Source of the DNA: Macrotrachela quadricornifera
Taxonomy: Eukaryota > Rotifera > Eurotatoria > Philodinida > Philodinidae
Reading direction: 5' to 3'
DNA: 64,000 nucleotides
Assembly: GCA_022393335.1 (NCBI GenBank)
Contig: JAJEKB010020415.1
Coordinates: 1-64,000 of the forward strand
Both the position numbers and the translations under genes were made by a program. Under the pieces are notes generated by a model. It ran no database searches. It saw only the letters and a list, made by a program, of their open reading frames with translations, and was not told the DNA's origin. Position 1 is the stretch's first letter. Each line of letters starts with the position of its first letter. Below, one piece after another: positions 1 through 12,559 of the stretch.

Positions 1-63
1 ACCTCATTGGGGTCTATCTTATGGATCAAGTTTGAATTAAAAAGCGCCTGAACAGTTGGTGAT

Positions 64-384
64 GTTCCCTCGTAAGTTTTATTTCATATAATTTTGGACA
101 GTGTTCTATCCAGCCGGTTGATGAACGTACGCAAAAATATTGTCTCTCTTACTTTCATTCTCATTATTAATAATATTCATCTTGTCTGTTTGAAGTAATA
201 GCCCTAAGGAAAATCTTTGATGTTTCAGCGCAAGATTCTTAAAAGGTATGATCAGGATCTTGTCAGAATCTCAAAATTGGAAAAATGAAGGCTTTTTGTT
301 CTCATCTTTTAGAATGTGATTAGAATTCTTCGAAAATTTTATCTAGTTATCACCACAGGATCTTTGTAGAATTGAACTAGGTTT
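64..384 (+). repeat. Dispersed ~330-bp repeat, copy A
   Basis: This stretch matches 6534-6892 in the same orientation over almost its whole length, with shared blocks such as TTTTATTTCATATAATTTT, ATAGCCCTAAGGAAAATCTT and GATCTTTGTAGAATTGAACTA. Its left edge reads GTTCCCTCGTAAGTT. The reverse complement of that edge, with one change, closes copy B (AACTAACGAGGGAAC), so the complete unit probably has a ~15-bp terminal inverted repeat. Copy A lacks the right terminus: at 385 it runs into other repeat sequence. No coding capacity is seen. It is a repeat of unknown class, probably a non-autonomous DNA element. Confidence 0.65.
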
Positions 385-635
385 TCTTCAGAATGGCATT
401 AGGCTCTTAGCAGTAGTTGTAGAATGCCTACCAAGCAGAATTCAGAATTTTGTACATTTATGCATTGTTTTTATTTAATTTTGTTTCTCTCATACTTACA
501 TAACATTCTATAAAATTCTATTTGATAAGATTCTACTATTATCTTGATTATGGTTAGAATTTGTTGACAAGTATCAAAAGAGAGGATACATAATCTGATA
601 TACATGAATTGAGTTGTATATAGTATGTCTATGGA

Positions 636-2520
636 ATAGAATCCTGAACAAAATTCTGCTGTAGTTTCAGAATTGTCTACAGAATTCTGTGTTGTGTATT
701 GTTACATACATGAAATCAAATGATATCATTTAGCATGCGTGTATATTAGAATTCTAAACAAAATTCTGCTGTGATTTCAAAATTCTCTACAGAATTCTGT
801 TCTATACAGAGGTGTCCACAGGACAGGGCGGCCCTGTCCTACTGCCCTGCCCTGCCCTGACACAGGGTAGGACAATATTTATTTTTCAGTCTTGCCCTGT
901 AATGTTACAGGGCAGGCCAGGCAGTACAGCAGAACAGGGCAGGGCAACCGATTTTGCCCTGCTATTTTTATATATTTTCTGACAAAAAAATTTTTGGTCC
1001 AAAATGTAAAAACAGAGCTATGAGTAATGTTGCGATCAATTTTTATATGCAACTCTTTTCTTGTACTAATAAGATTAGCTGAAACTGAAATAATAAAAGA
1101 AATAAAAATAATGGGTAACAGAAATACGATAATGATTTCTCACTTACACTATAGAATCAAAACATGTTAATCAACTGTTATTCTTATAGATTTGCGAAAT
1201 ATATTCTATTTTGAATTACAAACTATTTTCTTTATAACCTTGATAATGCTATTGAAATAGCGAAATATTTCCACCATTCAACAAAATTTTATACTGTATA
1301 GTTAAATTTCACTAGTAAAATATTGGGAAATATAGCTGCTGCTAGAAATATAAAGTGTCACTTAACAAAAGATTATTGATGGAACACATAAACTAGTCTA
1401 TTTCTTTATTTCAATGTGAAAAGGATGTTGAAAGCTCGGTATGACGCAGCTGAACTAAAACTGCATTATTTTAAGCCCTCCTCAAAAAGGTCGATTTTTC
1501 GAAAAAAAGTCGTACTTTAGTTTTTGTCATAGAAAGATGCGGTGAGGTCTCCTTTTCCCGAATATATTTGATTTTTCGAAAATGAAACAGATTTTAACGG
1601 ATGTATAGGTCAAAATTTAGACCCACTAGCATGTTTTACGAGTAATATTTGAGCTTCTTTTACATTTTTCTCAGAATCGATTTTTGGAGCATACCGTTTC
1701 CGCAGGCAAGGATTCCTTGATAATGACTCAATATAAAAGGAATACTTTTTTTCTCTTATATAGAGGACAGTTAGGGTTAGGAGTTAACAGGCTCTGACTT
1801 TCAAATTTCTGTTTTAATGAAATAAAAAGCTCAGATATTCTATATTTATGAGTGCTTTGAATTTGTCAATTTTTGGAAAAACTTTTTTTAAAATCAAATA
1901 AAGGGAAGTTCAAAAATCGGAGCTTGTTGAGTCTTAGCTCTAAGGATGCTCTACAATCTAAAAACCACCACAACATGATTAGTTAGTACCCCCATTGTGA
2001 AATCCTTGCCCGCATAAGGGGTATTGAATTGACTAGAACTCATGCATTTCTTCGAGATTTGGGGAAGATATTTGAAGTATAATCTATTCTAGCTAAGACT
2101 AACGTTCTCTGAAGTTTGAAATTGGAAGAGAAAATAACAAAGTTCGTTTCTGAGAGAGAAGACCTTAAACTGATTTGCAATAAAAGTTTTTCCTTGTCTT
2201 GCAGGGCGCCCTGCCCTGAAAGTAGGACAGGGCGGGGCCAAAAACATTTGATGAGTCATTTTTTATCAGGACAGGGCAGGGAGGAGGAGGCGGCAGGGCA
2301 GGGCAGGGCAAAAAAAGTGCCCTGTGGACGCCTCTGGCGCTATATTTTGTGTGGAAGGAAGTGGTATATCTGGTAGGTTAGAATTCTGAACAAAGTTCTG
2401 CTGTAGTTTCAAAATTCTCTACAGAATTCTGTGTTGTATATTATTATATGCATGAAATCAAATGATATCATATAATATGTGTGTGTATTAGAATTCTGAA
2501 CAAAATTCTACTGATTATTA
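636..2520. repeat. Tandem array of ~110-bp units, interrupted by an insertion
   Basis: Four units start near 641, 751, 2383 and 2493. Each begins with a form of ATTCTGAACAAAATTCTGCT, followed by TCTACAGAATTCTGT and AAATCAAATGATATCAT. The spacing is 110 bp in both intact pairs. The middle of the array is split by the hAT-like element at 807-2336, so the array is older than that insertion. No coding potential. Confidence 0.75.
807..2336. mobile_element. Non-autonomous hAT-like element, CCCTG-rich ends (copy A)
   Basis: The left end CAGAGGTGTCCACAGGACA and the inverted right end CAGAGGCGTCCACAGGGCA form a 19-bp terminal inverted repeat. The flanks GTTCTATA (799-806) and GCGCTATA (2337-2344) match at 6 of 8 bases, as expected for an aged 8-bp hAT target duplication. 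Just inside both ends lie clusters of CCCTG/CAGGG words (811-960 and 2205-2330), typical subterminal transposase-binding-site architecture. The 1.5-kb body has no transposase frame; the 86-residue frame at 2116-2376 is only the repeat read through. It belongs to the same family as 17562-19031. Confidence 0.75.
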
Positions 2521-2860
2521 GATGATTAAATTGTATTCGTTTGTTTGCATTTGTTTTTGTTTTGAATCAACAGTTACTATCGTGGAGTAGCGTGGATGTT
2601 CTATTTGAACGATGACATGAACTTCTTACACATCTTTTCTTTATTCTGAATAAAATTGTGCTGTTTTCTTTTTAAGAAAGAATTTTGTTTTCTTCTGATG
2701 GAAATTGAATTCTGTCAAAATTCTGCTTTAGTTTTTGAGCTCTAGGCAGATTTTTGCATTTGGAAGAAGGGCTTGGAAGAAATGAAGTTCGCTTACAGTC
2801 AATTCATTGCCTAATATAAACAAGTCTACAAAATTCTGAATTCTGCTTGGTAGGTATTCC

Positions 2861-4033
2861 GCAGTCTCTCGTTCTTAGCAGGATTTTCTAAATGAAATTT
2901 TAGAGAAATGAACACAGAGTATCGATTTCTAGACCTCCAGTTTACAGATCGATCAGCTTACTCAAGCTGAATATGTCATATTATACTATGCCGAGGTGGG
3001 CAAATACGGTCTTTTTCGAGTACAAGTACAGATGCATAAAGTCGCAGATACAAGTTTTGCTAACGGTTGGGGTAATCCATGGGGTCTCAACCACGTTTAC
3101 ATCGAGTTTTTCTAAATCGCGTGAAACTTTCAGCGTTTGTAGATCATATTGGGGTATTAAGATGCCGCATATCAGTTTGTCAAATTTCTTTGATAAGTAC
3201 ATACATATAGATCATCACATTAGAGGTCTTCAAATGAAAGATAGCTAAAACCTGATTTTTTATAAGATCAGATTTTTAGAAGAACTTTCCAACTAAAAGT
3301 ATAAAGTACCAGCTATATTATATATTCTGAAAGGTGATGAGTTAAGCTACAGTTTGACTATACTACATTACAGTTTTTCTAAACCTTTAGGTATATTGTG
3401 TTTTTATACATTCTATTTACTAGCTATATTTTGGTGTATGTTTTTGTAATGAAAAGAGCTACACAAAAATTTTATTTCCAGACAGAGCGATATATAGGAT
3501 TTCGTAGAAAACTAATTGCTTTACAAGTTGTGTTAGGTGGGAGCTCTTGCTTTTTTGAATCAACAAAATAATTCAACAAACAGTGATTTTTTTGCATTTC
3601 TAGCATAACAGAACACCCATCAGAAGTACCTTCTGAATTAAAAGTTATTTGCTCATCCACATTAATATTACATAGTTTCTAGAGCTTTTGGTTCCGAACA
3701 TTTTGATATAAAAATATTGCCAATTATCGGTTGTTTTGATAGAGATATGTTTAAAATATTTTTGGTGCTAGAAAAACAGTACTTTTTCTTTACGTTTTTT
3801 TTTGTAAAACTGCGTTAACAAATGGTTTTTTCTTGTCTTCTTTGCTAGATCAAAAATCAAATTATAATCTAAAACCATACTTAGAATCTTCACAAAAAGG
3901 CGCATTAAACTGCACTAAAATTATATTCTTTTTCCCGTAAAATTTATTTCTACTTAGGTCATACCAAAATTAGTGTCGCTCCGATCTTAATTTCGTACAG
4001 AACGTTGAAGAAAAATTTCTTTTTTATGAACAG
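2861..4033. other. Gene-free AT-rich spacer
   Basis: I see no supported gene, RNA or repeat boundary here. Short open frames near 2973-3248 lie on both strands and show no recognisable domain or splice structure. The stretch looks like decayed non-coding sequence. Confidence 0.4.
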
Positions 4034-5370
4034 ACTAGCGGTAGTACCCAGCGTTGCTCGGGAAATCTCCATGCTGGAAACTTAGCATGTCCGAAAACGA
4101 CAGAAGATATATAGAGGGCTTCTTTGTGACCTTTTCATCTATTATTAGTACATGTCTCGTCGTGCATACACTTACGATCATGCTTAAATCGGATAATTCA
4201 GTAAACAATGTGGAATGTGAATGTCTTTCACTTAACTCATGCCTATTGCCAAACTTTATACTGACATCCAATACAAAAAGTGACAGTAAGAGGTGGATAT
4301 TCTAACAATGGCAGCAGATGTTCTGAAGTTTCTGAAAGATACGTAAAAACTGGAACATATCATAACCTGTGTGAAATTTCACCCCAATTCGCCCGCCAGT
4401 TATCCTAACCCCCTCTCGATCCTCCTCGGAACCTAAGAGTATGTTATGAGAAGCTTTGCCCCGCTAGGTCGTGTGGTGTCCGAATGTATATAAAATAGAA
4501 AAAAGACACAATTCCTTCTTTTTATATATAGATTATGAGTTATGAGAAATGGAATTTTATCTCACTTGTTGCCTTTTTCATTCGATGAATGGTTTCATTC
4601 ATATAGTTGTTTTTCATTTTACATATTCTGTCAGTCTTTTTCAAGTATCCTATAATGTCCTGTGTGCAATGGCAAAAAGCGTAGATTTTTATATATTTTC
4701 CTTCTTGAATTATTAAGGAAACAATCATATGCACAAATTCCCTGAAAAAGACATTTACTGTAGTAAATCTAACAATAGGAGCGAGCAAACACACCCTTAG
4801 CTGAAAAATTTGGGTCGAAAACTACTCTATGCTTTGCTCTGGTAGAGAGGGTATTCTGTACAAAACATCTTTGCATTTCCCCGTATTGTGTCCAAATGAA
4901 TAACGAATAGACAAACAGATAGACATTCTTCTTTATATGTATGGATTAGAAATCTTCGGTTTTCACATTAAGACCAAAGAATTATCGATACGAAATGATT
5001 AGTCTTAGAATCATAACAAATTCGCTAAATTTCCAGAACATTGACGAAAGTTCCATTCCGATATGGCTTCATGAAATTTCACCGAGACACTCCCTCTCTA
5101 TCCCCATTAATGGTGATAACACTCTCCAAAACCACCTCTTGACCCAGGAAAGCACCGTAAAAAGTTCGGTAATTTTCGCTATTACAGCACATCTGGGTGA
5201 GATTTCACCCACACCTCACACCTAGATGGCCATGCCAACCCCTCGTCGACTTTCCTCGGGACCTAGAGAAGCATGGCGGAAAATTTTGTGACGATAGCTT
5301 TTACCGGGATTGAGTTATAAGCGAACAGAGAGACAGACAAACAATCTTCTTTATATATATATATATAGAT
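4034..5370 (+). repeat. Three-unit repeat ending in TTCTTTATATATA
   Basis: Three successive units each end in a form of TCTTTATATATAG, near 4536, 4946 and 5370, usually preceded by an AGACAGACAAAC-like run. Shared internal blocks include GTGAAATTTCACCC and CCTCCTCGGAACCTA or TTTCCTCGGGACCTA. The left edge reads CTAGCGGTAGTACCCAGCG, a motif I recall at the end of widespread invertebrate repeats. A related set lies in the opposite orientation at 32745-33660. No protein is encoded. The family is unassigned. Confidence 0.6.
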
Positions 5371-5476
5371 AGAATGCTTTTTGCTCTGTCTTTCTGTGCC
5401 ATTTGATTACTATTCAAATGATCTTATGACAATAAAATTTGGATAAGAATTGTTTTTGATGCAAACTCGTTGGTAT

Positions 5477-6078
5477 CATCAGATCATAATGAGTGGAACA
5501 TTTTTGCATCTCATTTTATTATTACTTAATAAGTTCTATTAAAAAGCACAATATACCACATGATGCAGCGTGAAAAGCTCTACAGTTTGTAAAGGACTGC
5601 TTATTTTATAGTTGCACTTTTTATTTTAAAAACGGACAAAATTCTGACCGACCAAATTTCGACTTCGCAAGAACAATGCTGCTTTTTGGTAAAAGATGAA
5701 TTCGTTTTTTCTTATCTTATGTTTTTATTATCTGATCTAATTTATTAGAAAAAACAAAATGCACCAAAAGATGCAGCGTGAAAAGCTCTACAATTTACAA
5801 AGAACCATTATGAAAAAATGCAATAGAAAGAATTAGAATTCATCTCTTACCGAAAAAACAATGTCGTTTTCGCAATGTCAAAAATTGATCGGTAAGACTT
5901 TTGCCCATCTGGAAAATAAAAAATGCAACTATAAAATAAACAGTCTTTTATAAACTATAGAACTATTCACACTGCAACTTGTGGTATCTTTGGTTTTTTT
6001 TAGCACAACATATTCAGTGGTAATGAAATGAAATGCAAAAATGTCGCATGTTTTTGTGCCACACTCATTATGATATAA
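5477..6078. mobile_element. ~600-bp element with long imperfect terminal inverted repeats
   Basis: The left arm (ATCATAATGAGTGGAACATT, then TTTTTGCATCTCATTT and a block containing GCAGCGTGAAAAGCTCTACA) is repeated inverted at 5945-6078 (CATTTTTGCATTTCATTTC and GCAGTGTGAATAGTTCTATA read on the minus strand). A second copy of the GATGCAGCGTGAAAAGCTCT block lies inside at ~5765. The same block occurs in the foldback at 22266-23264 and at 43620-43700, so this is one repeat superfamily. No transposase is encoded. Confidence 0.65.
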
Positions 6079-6533
6079 ATAGTACCATTCAGTTTGCAAC
6101 AAAAACGACTCTTACCGAAATTTTATTATTATAAGATCATTTAAATAGTGATCCAATATCATAGAAAGATGGAGCAAAAAACATTCTATCGTTTCATTGA
6201 AAAAGAAATTTTTCTTAAGCGGACTATACGAAATTAAGATCGAGACGCCATTATTTTTGGTATGCCATAAGTATTTTAATGATGTCCATATGGATGATTT
6301 CTCAAATATAAGGAAAGTATAAATTGGAGAGAAACGTTTTCTTGCTAGAAGCAGTTTAAAATCTTCGAAAGACATATACAGAACATTGTTAGATATCATA
6401 TTTTAAAATAGTGATAGAAAAAATACAGAGATTTCTTGTTTTGTAGTGGTCTTTTTTTTCTTTTTATATCCATTGTTTTATTGAAATCCAGATAAAAATT
6501 ATTTATATCTCATCTAGAAGATAGCATATTTCT

Positions 6534-6907
6534 TGAAGTTTTATTTCATATAATTTTGAACAGTGTTCTGTCGAGGGGATAGGTGAGCTCACTCAAAACT
6601 ATTGTCGCTCTTACTTTCATTCTCATATTAATAATATTCATTTTGTCTGTTTCATGTAATAGCCCTAAGGAAAATCTTCGATGATTCAGCGCAAGATTCT
6701 TAAAATATATGATCAGGATCCTGCAAGGATGGGCTATATTTTTTGAGAAAATTGTGTAGACAGGAAATTCCAGGATCCTGTCAGAATTTCAAAATTGGGA
6801 AAATAAAAGATTTTTGTTGTCATGTTTTAGAATGTGATTGGAATCGCTCGAAGATTTTGTTCAGTATCAGCACGGGATCTTTGTAGAATTGAACTAACGA
6901 GGGAACC
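6534..6907 (+). repeat. Dispersed ~330-bp repeat, copy B
   Basis: This is the partner of copy A (64-384), with the same block order plus a ~60-bp insertion around 6725-6785 carrying extra CAGGATCCTG-like words. It ends in AACTAACGAGGGAAC, the inverted match to the left edge of copy A. The two copies could be two insertions of one small element, or the edges of one large rearranged block spanning 64-6907. Confidence 0.6.
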
Positions 6908-8620
6908 GTTCGAAGTGATTCACTAATTTTTGCCTCATAATTTCAGCATATCGAAGGGACTCCTAGAGTACCTTAACCCTAAAAAGATTCATGCCCATGG
7001 TTATTTTTTCGTGAGATATCGAACTCTTAAGATTGTGAAGAGCAGAACGATTTTGATTTCTTTAAGCTACACCATACAATTAACAGAAGGTTTTAATAGA
7101 TAATACTATTGTTGTACTTGGCATTAGTGTATTTTATGAGAAAGGGTAACAAGATATTAATTTTTCTATGCCACTGATTTTATTTGAAATGTGCCCAATA
7201 AATAGATTTTTATAAAATATTCAGTCATGAAAGTGAGAAGCTTCGAAAAAGTGCTTGAAGCAAAGAAATTTACGACAGTGACTGCATTGAATGAAAGATA
7301 ATAGACGGCAGTTTGATTGCTGACAATAGCTACTATCGATATTTGTTAGGTAGTATTACACTTTCCATAGTCTTTTTAAGCATATGCGTTACATAGATTA
7401 TTCTTATCTTACCTTTTAACTGCTGTTCATTCTTTACCATATTTCATTTTTGCGTTCTCGTTACGTGTGATATATATCATCTTGTACATTCTCTTCTTTC
7501 GTTCTGTGTTCTCTTATCATATGTGATCGACGTTTCCTGACGTATTCACTTATTGTACTCACTTTCTCTTTGTATTTCCATAAATGTATTTACTCTGTTC
7601 CTGTGTTCATCTCAACATATTCACTACTGTATTCACTCACTCTTCGTATGATCTCGGCGTCATCTCTTTCATGTCATCTATATAAGCCCTAGTCAATTTC
7701 AAAATAAACATGCTTTTCACCGAGAATCATCCATCTTCCCTAGTCTCAATCCTGATCATTTCTTGAGAAACCCTGAAAGGATCTCTCAGGATCCTGAATC
7801 TCAAATATCCTATCAGATTTTATTCAGGATCCTGTTTCCAGAATTTTTCGAGTTTCAGCAGGATCTTGTTCAAGATTTTTTCAGGTTCTTGCTCAGATAT
7901 ATTCCCAAGTTGTCGATGGAGAATCCTGCTAGGATTTCGTCTATATTCTTGAAAAGATTATGAGGAAATATTTTTTGTTAAGATTGGTTTAGGTTTACAC
8001 TAAGATCTCAACTATATCCTCGCCAAAAAATCTTATTATGATCCTTAACACATCAGACTAGGATCGTAGGAAAAAAATGAATGAATCCTTATGAAGCGAG
8101 GTTCAGCAATTCTGAAAGGTTCCTATCAAGAATGAAGGATGGTTGCTTTCAAGATTTCCTGCAACTCCCGTTCAATTTATCTGATGAACCAAAATCTCAG
8201 GATCCTACTAGGATTTACTTCAAATTTTTTATAGGATTCTTACAAGATTTATAGATGCTATTTAGTTTACTGTGAGTAAGTTGTAGTTATGCTCTGGAAC
8301 CTGCTATGAGAGCTCTGGCAAGAATTATACGTGTATTAGTTGAAGATCTTTTCGAAAGTAATGCAAGATAGTTGTAATCAGTATCTTGCCAAGATCTGGT
8401 CAAGATCTTTCTCAGAACTTTTCAAGAATAAGCATTGCGAATCTTGAGAATGTAGTACAAATGTGATCAAGGTCTTGCTGCGACAATACAAGGATTTATC
8501 TAAGATTATCCTAGGCTCAACTATAAAATGTATAGAGTGTAGTATTCAAGACCCTATCAAGATTTGCTGGTAATTGTGTTAAGAATTCTGTCAAGAATGT
8601 ATGAAATAACTTTCTCAAAA
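6908..8620. repeat. Zone of dispersed CAGGATCCTG / AAGATCTT words, gene-free
   Basis: From about 7760 to 8600 variants of the palindromes CAGGATCCTG and CAAGATCTTG recur every few dozen bases (for example TCAGGATCCTGAATC, TTCAGGATCCTGTTTC and CAAGATCTGGTCAAGATC). Between 7440 and 7660 there is a pyrimidine-rich stretch with repeated TATTCACT. A short open frame at 7763-7963 is just the repeat read through. Related AAGATCTT-rich sequence occurs at 47030-47730. No function can be assigned. Confidence 0.5.
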
Positions 8621-11600
8621 TGTTTTTTATATACTTTACGTTCTCGTCGTTTTTCTGTACTTTTGAAAGATGACTTAATGGTTCTCACTAGTTATTCATG
8701 TGCATGTAAGCGTAGTTAAATAAAAAATAAAAATATATTTAAGTATATTTTGAACTGACTTATCATGAATAAATAAAAGATTTAATTCATTTTCTTCTGA
8801 ATTGAACAAATAATTAAGAAAGAATAAATTTAGGAAAAATTAAGTTGTATCGACGATAAGAATAATTATTAAATTTTGAATTGAAAAAAGAATGTCAAAA
8901 TAAGAATAGAAAAATAATTTAACACGTAGAATTTGACTCACTGACAAAAAATAATGAAAGGATATATCGAATTTAGGATCGAAAAATAGTTAAGAAATAA
9001 AGAATGAAAAGAAAAATAAACCTAAAAATGACTTCTTACATCATCTCGAAACGAGAACACAGTCCAGCTGGGTTAGCTGTTCAGTTCATGAACTGAAGGT
9101 CTAGAGATCAATACTCTATGTCGTCACATTTTATCTGTTCTGTTTAGAAAACCTGCTATAATCCTGCCACGATACTGGCAAGTTCAACTCTTGTAAATAC
9201 ACACTAAAAAAGCCTTAAGCCTTGCCTCACAGCAGATTCCTGACAAGTTCCTTTGTCCTATTAAACAGACATATAGTTGTATAATATACAAGTCCTGGAT
9301 GGATTTAAAAAAAAATTTGATAAGAAGCACGTATAATAATGTAGAAGGTATTTTCATAAACGGCTATTATTTTAACAAGCTAACATTTCAGGTTTACTAA
9401 AGTGAAGCATTAAAGACAGCTCACAATCAATCGTCGGTATTCCTGCAGTCCCTCATTCTCGACTACTCGCTCGTGCATATCGTCAGATTATATTTTAAAT
9501 TAGTGCTTTATTTTTTGTTTGAAATATGCTTGAAGAGCAAACAAAACCATTCTAGTAGATAGAACTCAAAACATAACGAATATATCATAAAGATCACAAA
9601 AATTAATTTTTACAATTCTCAATATTATACACGAAAGAGATCTATTTATGAACTCGAAGTATTTTTGTTATAAATTGAATATTTTCTACTAAAAGTAGTG
9701 CCAACAATACTAGATAACCAAATGAGTCTTAAATAATTACCTGAGCGCTGTCTTCATTTGAATAAAGAAATAATATTATTCATAAAATATGAATTTGTTA
9801 GTTATGTTTCTATGATTATATATTGTCTTAATAATATTCAACAATTTATTATTTACACACTCATTGACATTCACACAATATTAACTATCAACCAAATCAT
9901 ATTAAATAATTGTACGTACGTTTTCCTTTCAAGATCTTAATGTGTTCATTTTGGTCGATATTAATAAAGAACAGACAGGCTGACGGAATGCACATTAATT
10001 CCTCTTTCTAGAACTTAGCCTTATAGTTTAATGAAAATGACTGTTTATGTCAGAGCCTTGTTGTGCTTCGGACTTTGTTACGGACAGGCAAACATAGATA
10101 AATTTCCGTTACTAGACCCTATACTTTGAGTCTTGGGGATATATGTCATCCGTTTTGATTTTGTTTTTTTTACATGGATAGACATGTTTTTTTCTCAAAC
10201 TTAATAAGATATCTTAAAACACTTTGATTAGATTGTTTAGCTATAGTAGAAAATTAGCCAACTACTGTTGATAATTCCATCATAAAAATGCTCATTGTTT
10301 AACGCTAATTTTTTACATTCTATTCAAAGAATCAATTAGCTTTTAATGGATATTTCTGTTCAGTTAGAAAAAGCATCATATAATTGCCAAAGAATTCATT
10401 AAGTATGGTTTTGAGAAAGAAATTCAGAAATATTGTTTTTTTCTGTATTGTATTGAAGAAGTGTTCATAAATAGTCAAAAAAATGGTTAAAAGCTCACTA
10501 CTCAATTATGAAGTTGATTTATGATAATTCTGAGCTTTTTTTTTTCTTATTGAAGTTGAAAACATCAGTTTAGTGTCTATACTCTCGTAATTAAACTTTT
10601 AAGTTATCCGAACTATGATGTAAAATATTCTCTCTCGATTAATTTTTAATGAATGATACTATTTTGTTTATTTTTATGAATTATGGTTAAAGTTCTAAAG
10701 AAATGACGTTAAAAAAATCCTATCCCTTTAATAAGCGTGGTTCCATCGCAAAGGCTTTTTCCTACTCTGAAATTATTCTTTTACATATTTCAGATAGAGT
10801 GTGTAAAACAACTCGAGTTACATATATTGTAAAATTTTCATCTTTATGAAACTTTGTTCTGCTGAGATATTGATAATACAATAGGAAAGAATATGATTCT
10901 ATAATATTTGGATAGGTCGATCGATTTTATTTAAATGTTTTATTAATTAACATAAAGCGAGAACAATTGTTTATACAATAAGACTAAAGTTCTAATTGAA
11001 TTTAAAATGAGAATGAATGAACAAGATAAATTAATTCGAAAATAAGCTCTCTACAGTAATTTCTTTCAGCATTTCAAAAATGATGGTTTTACATAATTCA
11101 GTTAAGAAAAATAATTTTTTACATCTTTTATAAATCATATGATATAGAATAAAATTTAAAGGAATATATTATCATATTATTAAAGACGTACTTTAATCGA
11201 TTAAATTATAAAAGAGATCTATTGTTCCTTTGCGAGATTAATAAAATACTAGTATAATAAGGAGTAAGAAAAAGAGAGGAAATACAATATGTTTGAGAAA
11301 ATTATTAACAAGTTACATAAATTAGAATAATTGAATGAAATAAATAGAAGAATGTAAAGAGAAATAGAGAATATGACTGTCGTGATGAATAATTATATGA
11401 AAATGAATAAAACTGTTACCGATTATGTAGTCCATCAATATGTTTTCTTGTCCTTTCTGTTATCGATATTTCTTATGATACATTTTCGCTTTTGGTAATC
11501 TGTCAAATCATAAATGAATATTCTTTAGACAATATCTAACGAAGAGTCCAAAGAGTTACGAAAAATATGAATTTCATTGTAAAGAAACATGAAATTATGT

Positions 11601-12559
11601 AATGTCAACTAATGTAGTATAAAAACCTAGTCAGAAATAAAATCTAAACATTTGAAATATAGAATTTCTTCTTATTATTTTTGTTTATTTCATATTGTAC
11701 TGAAGATTGAGAATTAGTTATATTAAATTAAAATCTTTTAACTCTTGTACAAGTTAAATCCGTTTCTTTTATTGAAATATTTATTAAGGAACCAATTCGA
11801 ATTATTCTTTGAGACAAGTTAACTTATCTTATAAGACAAATCAAAATTTTTCATAGAAAACATAAATGAATTAGATGACTTTGTTTATCTAGCTTAATAC
11901 GCGCTATTATTGAATAAATTAAGTTATTTTATTGGATAAGTTAATTTGTCTTAATGAATAACTCAATTCTTTTGAATGAGTTATGTGGTTTTAACTAGTA
12001 ACTTGAGTTATTATATAAGATAAGTCAAATTATCTTAAAAGATAATTCGAAATACTACAAACAGGAGATACAGTCAGAAAAAAATCAAAATCCTAACTAG
12101 AAGCGTGTAATCATCTCAATAAAAATAAGTACAAATTATTCAATAGGATAAATCGACTTGTGTCATTGAACAATTCAAATTCTCGCTTAAAAAATATGTC
12201 GACGACAATACGCATATGAATAAACCTAATTAAGAGCTCTTTATTAATTTAATCTTTTTTCTTTCAGTTTTTGGCATATTTTTGAGAATCATTTTATATA
12301 ACAAGATGTCTTTTAATGCATATGAATGAATCAAATTTTTCCATTATCCGATTTTATGTGCTTCTATAATGAAGTTCATATTTTTCCTTATTTATTGGAT
12401 CTCCCTAAATAATGTTCACAAATTGACCTATTATTAATTCAAAGAAAGAAAGATCTTTTCATCCTTCTAACAATATATTATTTGTTCTTGTGATATATTC
12501 TCGTCATTATCACCTATAAATGCTGATGTATTTCCAAAGATAAAACGATGCGAAGATCA
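8621..12559. other. Very AT-rich gene-free region
   Basis: Apart from a tRNA-like fold at 9054-9126 I see nothing supportable. Short frames (such as 9758-9940) have low-complexity composition and no domain. Around 11890-12060 there are several ...AAGTTATTTTATTGGATAAG...-like alternations, which look like decayed repeats. Confidence 0.4.
9054..9126 (+). tRNA. Degenerate tRNA-like sequence (doubtful)
   Basis: The stretch can fold partly like a tRNA: a D-arm-like AGCT-GGGTT-AGCT, an anticodon-arm-like TTCAG/CTGAA stem around TTCATGAA, and a T-arm with a 5-bp stem TAGAG/CTCTA closing the 7-base loop ATCAATA. Against a functional gene, the anticodon loop has 8 bases, the T loop lacks the usual TTC start, and the acceptor stem pairs at only about 5 of 7 positions. 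It could be a tRNA-derived SINE head or pseudogene, or chance. Confidence 0.22.

Larger units (their letters stand above)
421..2860. mobile_element. Inverted-repeat element holding a 110-bp array and a nested hAT-like element
   Basis: Near-perfect inverted repeats of about 27 bp sit at 429-454 and 2827-2853; both read TACCAAGCAGAATTCAGAAT (the right one on the minus strand). Weaker similarity runs a few bases further out on each side. The interior holds tandem 110-bp units and a 1.5-kb nested insertion. No transposase frame is present. The similarity of the outer right flank (GGTATTCCGCAGTC) to 9436-9460 suggests that this end also exists elsewhere. The class is unknown and the boundaries are approximate. 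Confidence 0.5.

Noticed and set aside
2116..2376. 86-codon frame rich in Arg and Gly
   Set aside because: It is the CAGGG-rich subterminal repeat of the hAT-like element read as protein.
636..2520. CRISPR-like spaced repeats
   Set aside because: Units are contiguous ~110-bp tandem copies without constant-length unique spacers, and the genome is eukaryotic.
64..6907. LTR retrotransposon suggested by the direct repeats
   Set aside because: No gag, pol, primer-binding site or polypurine tract was seen between them; the interior is made of unrelated DNA elements and the copies are too diverged.
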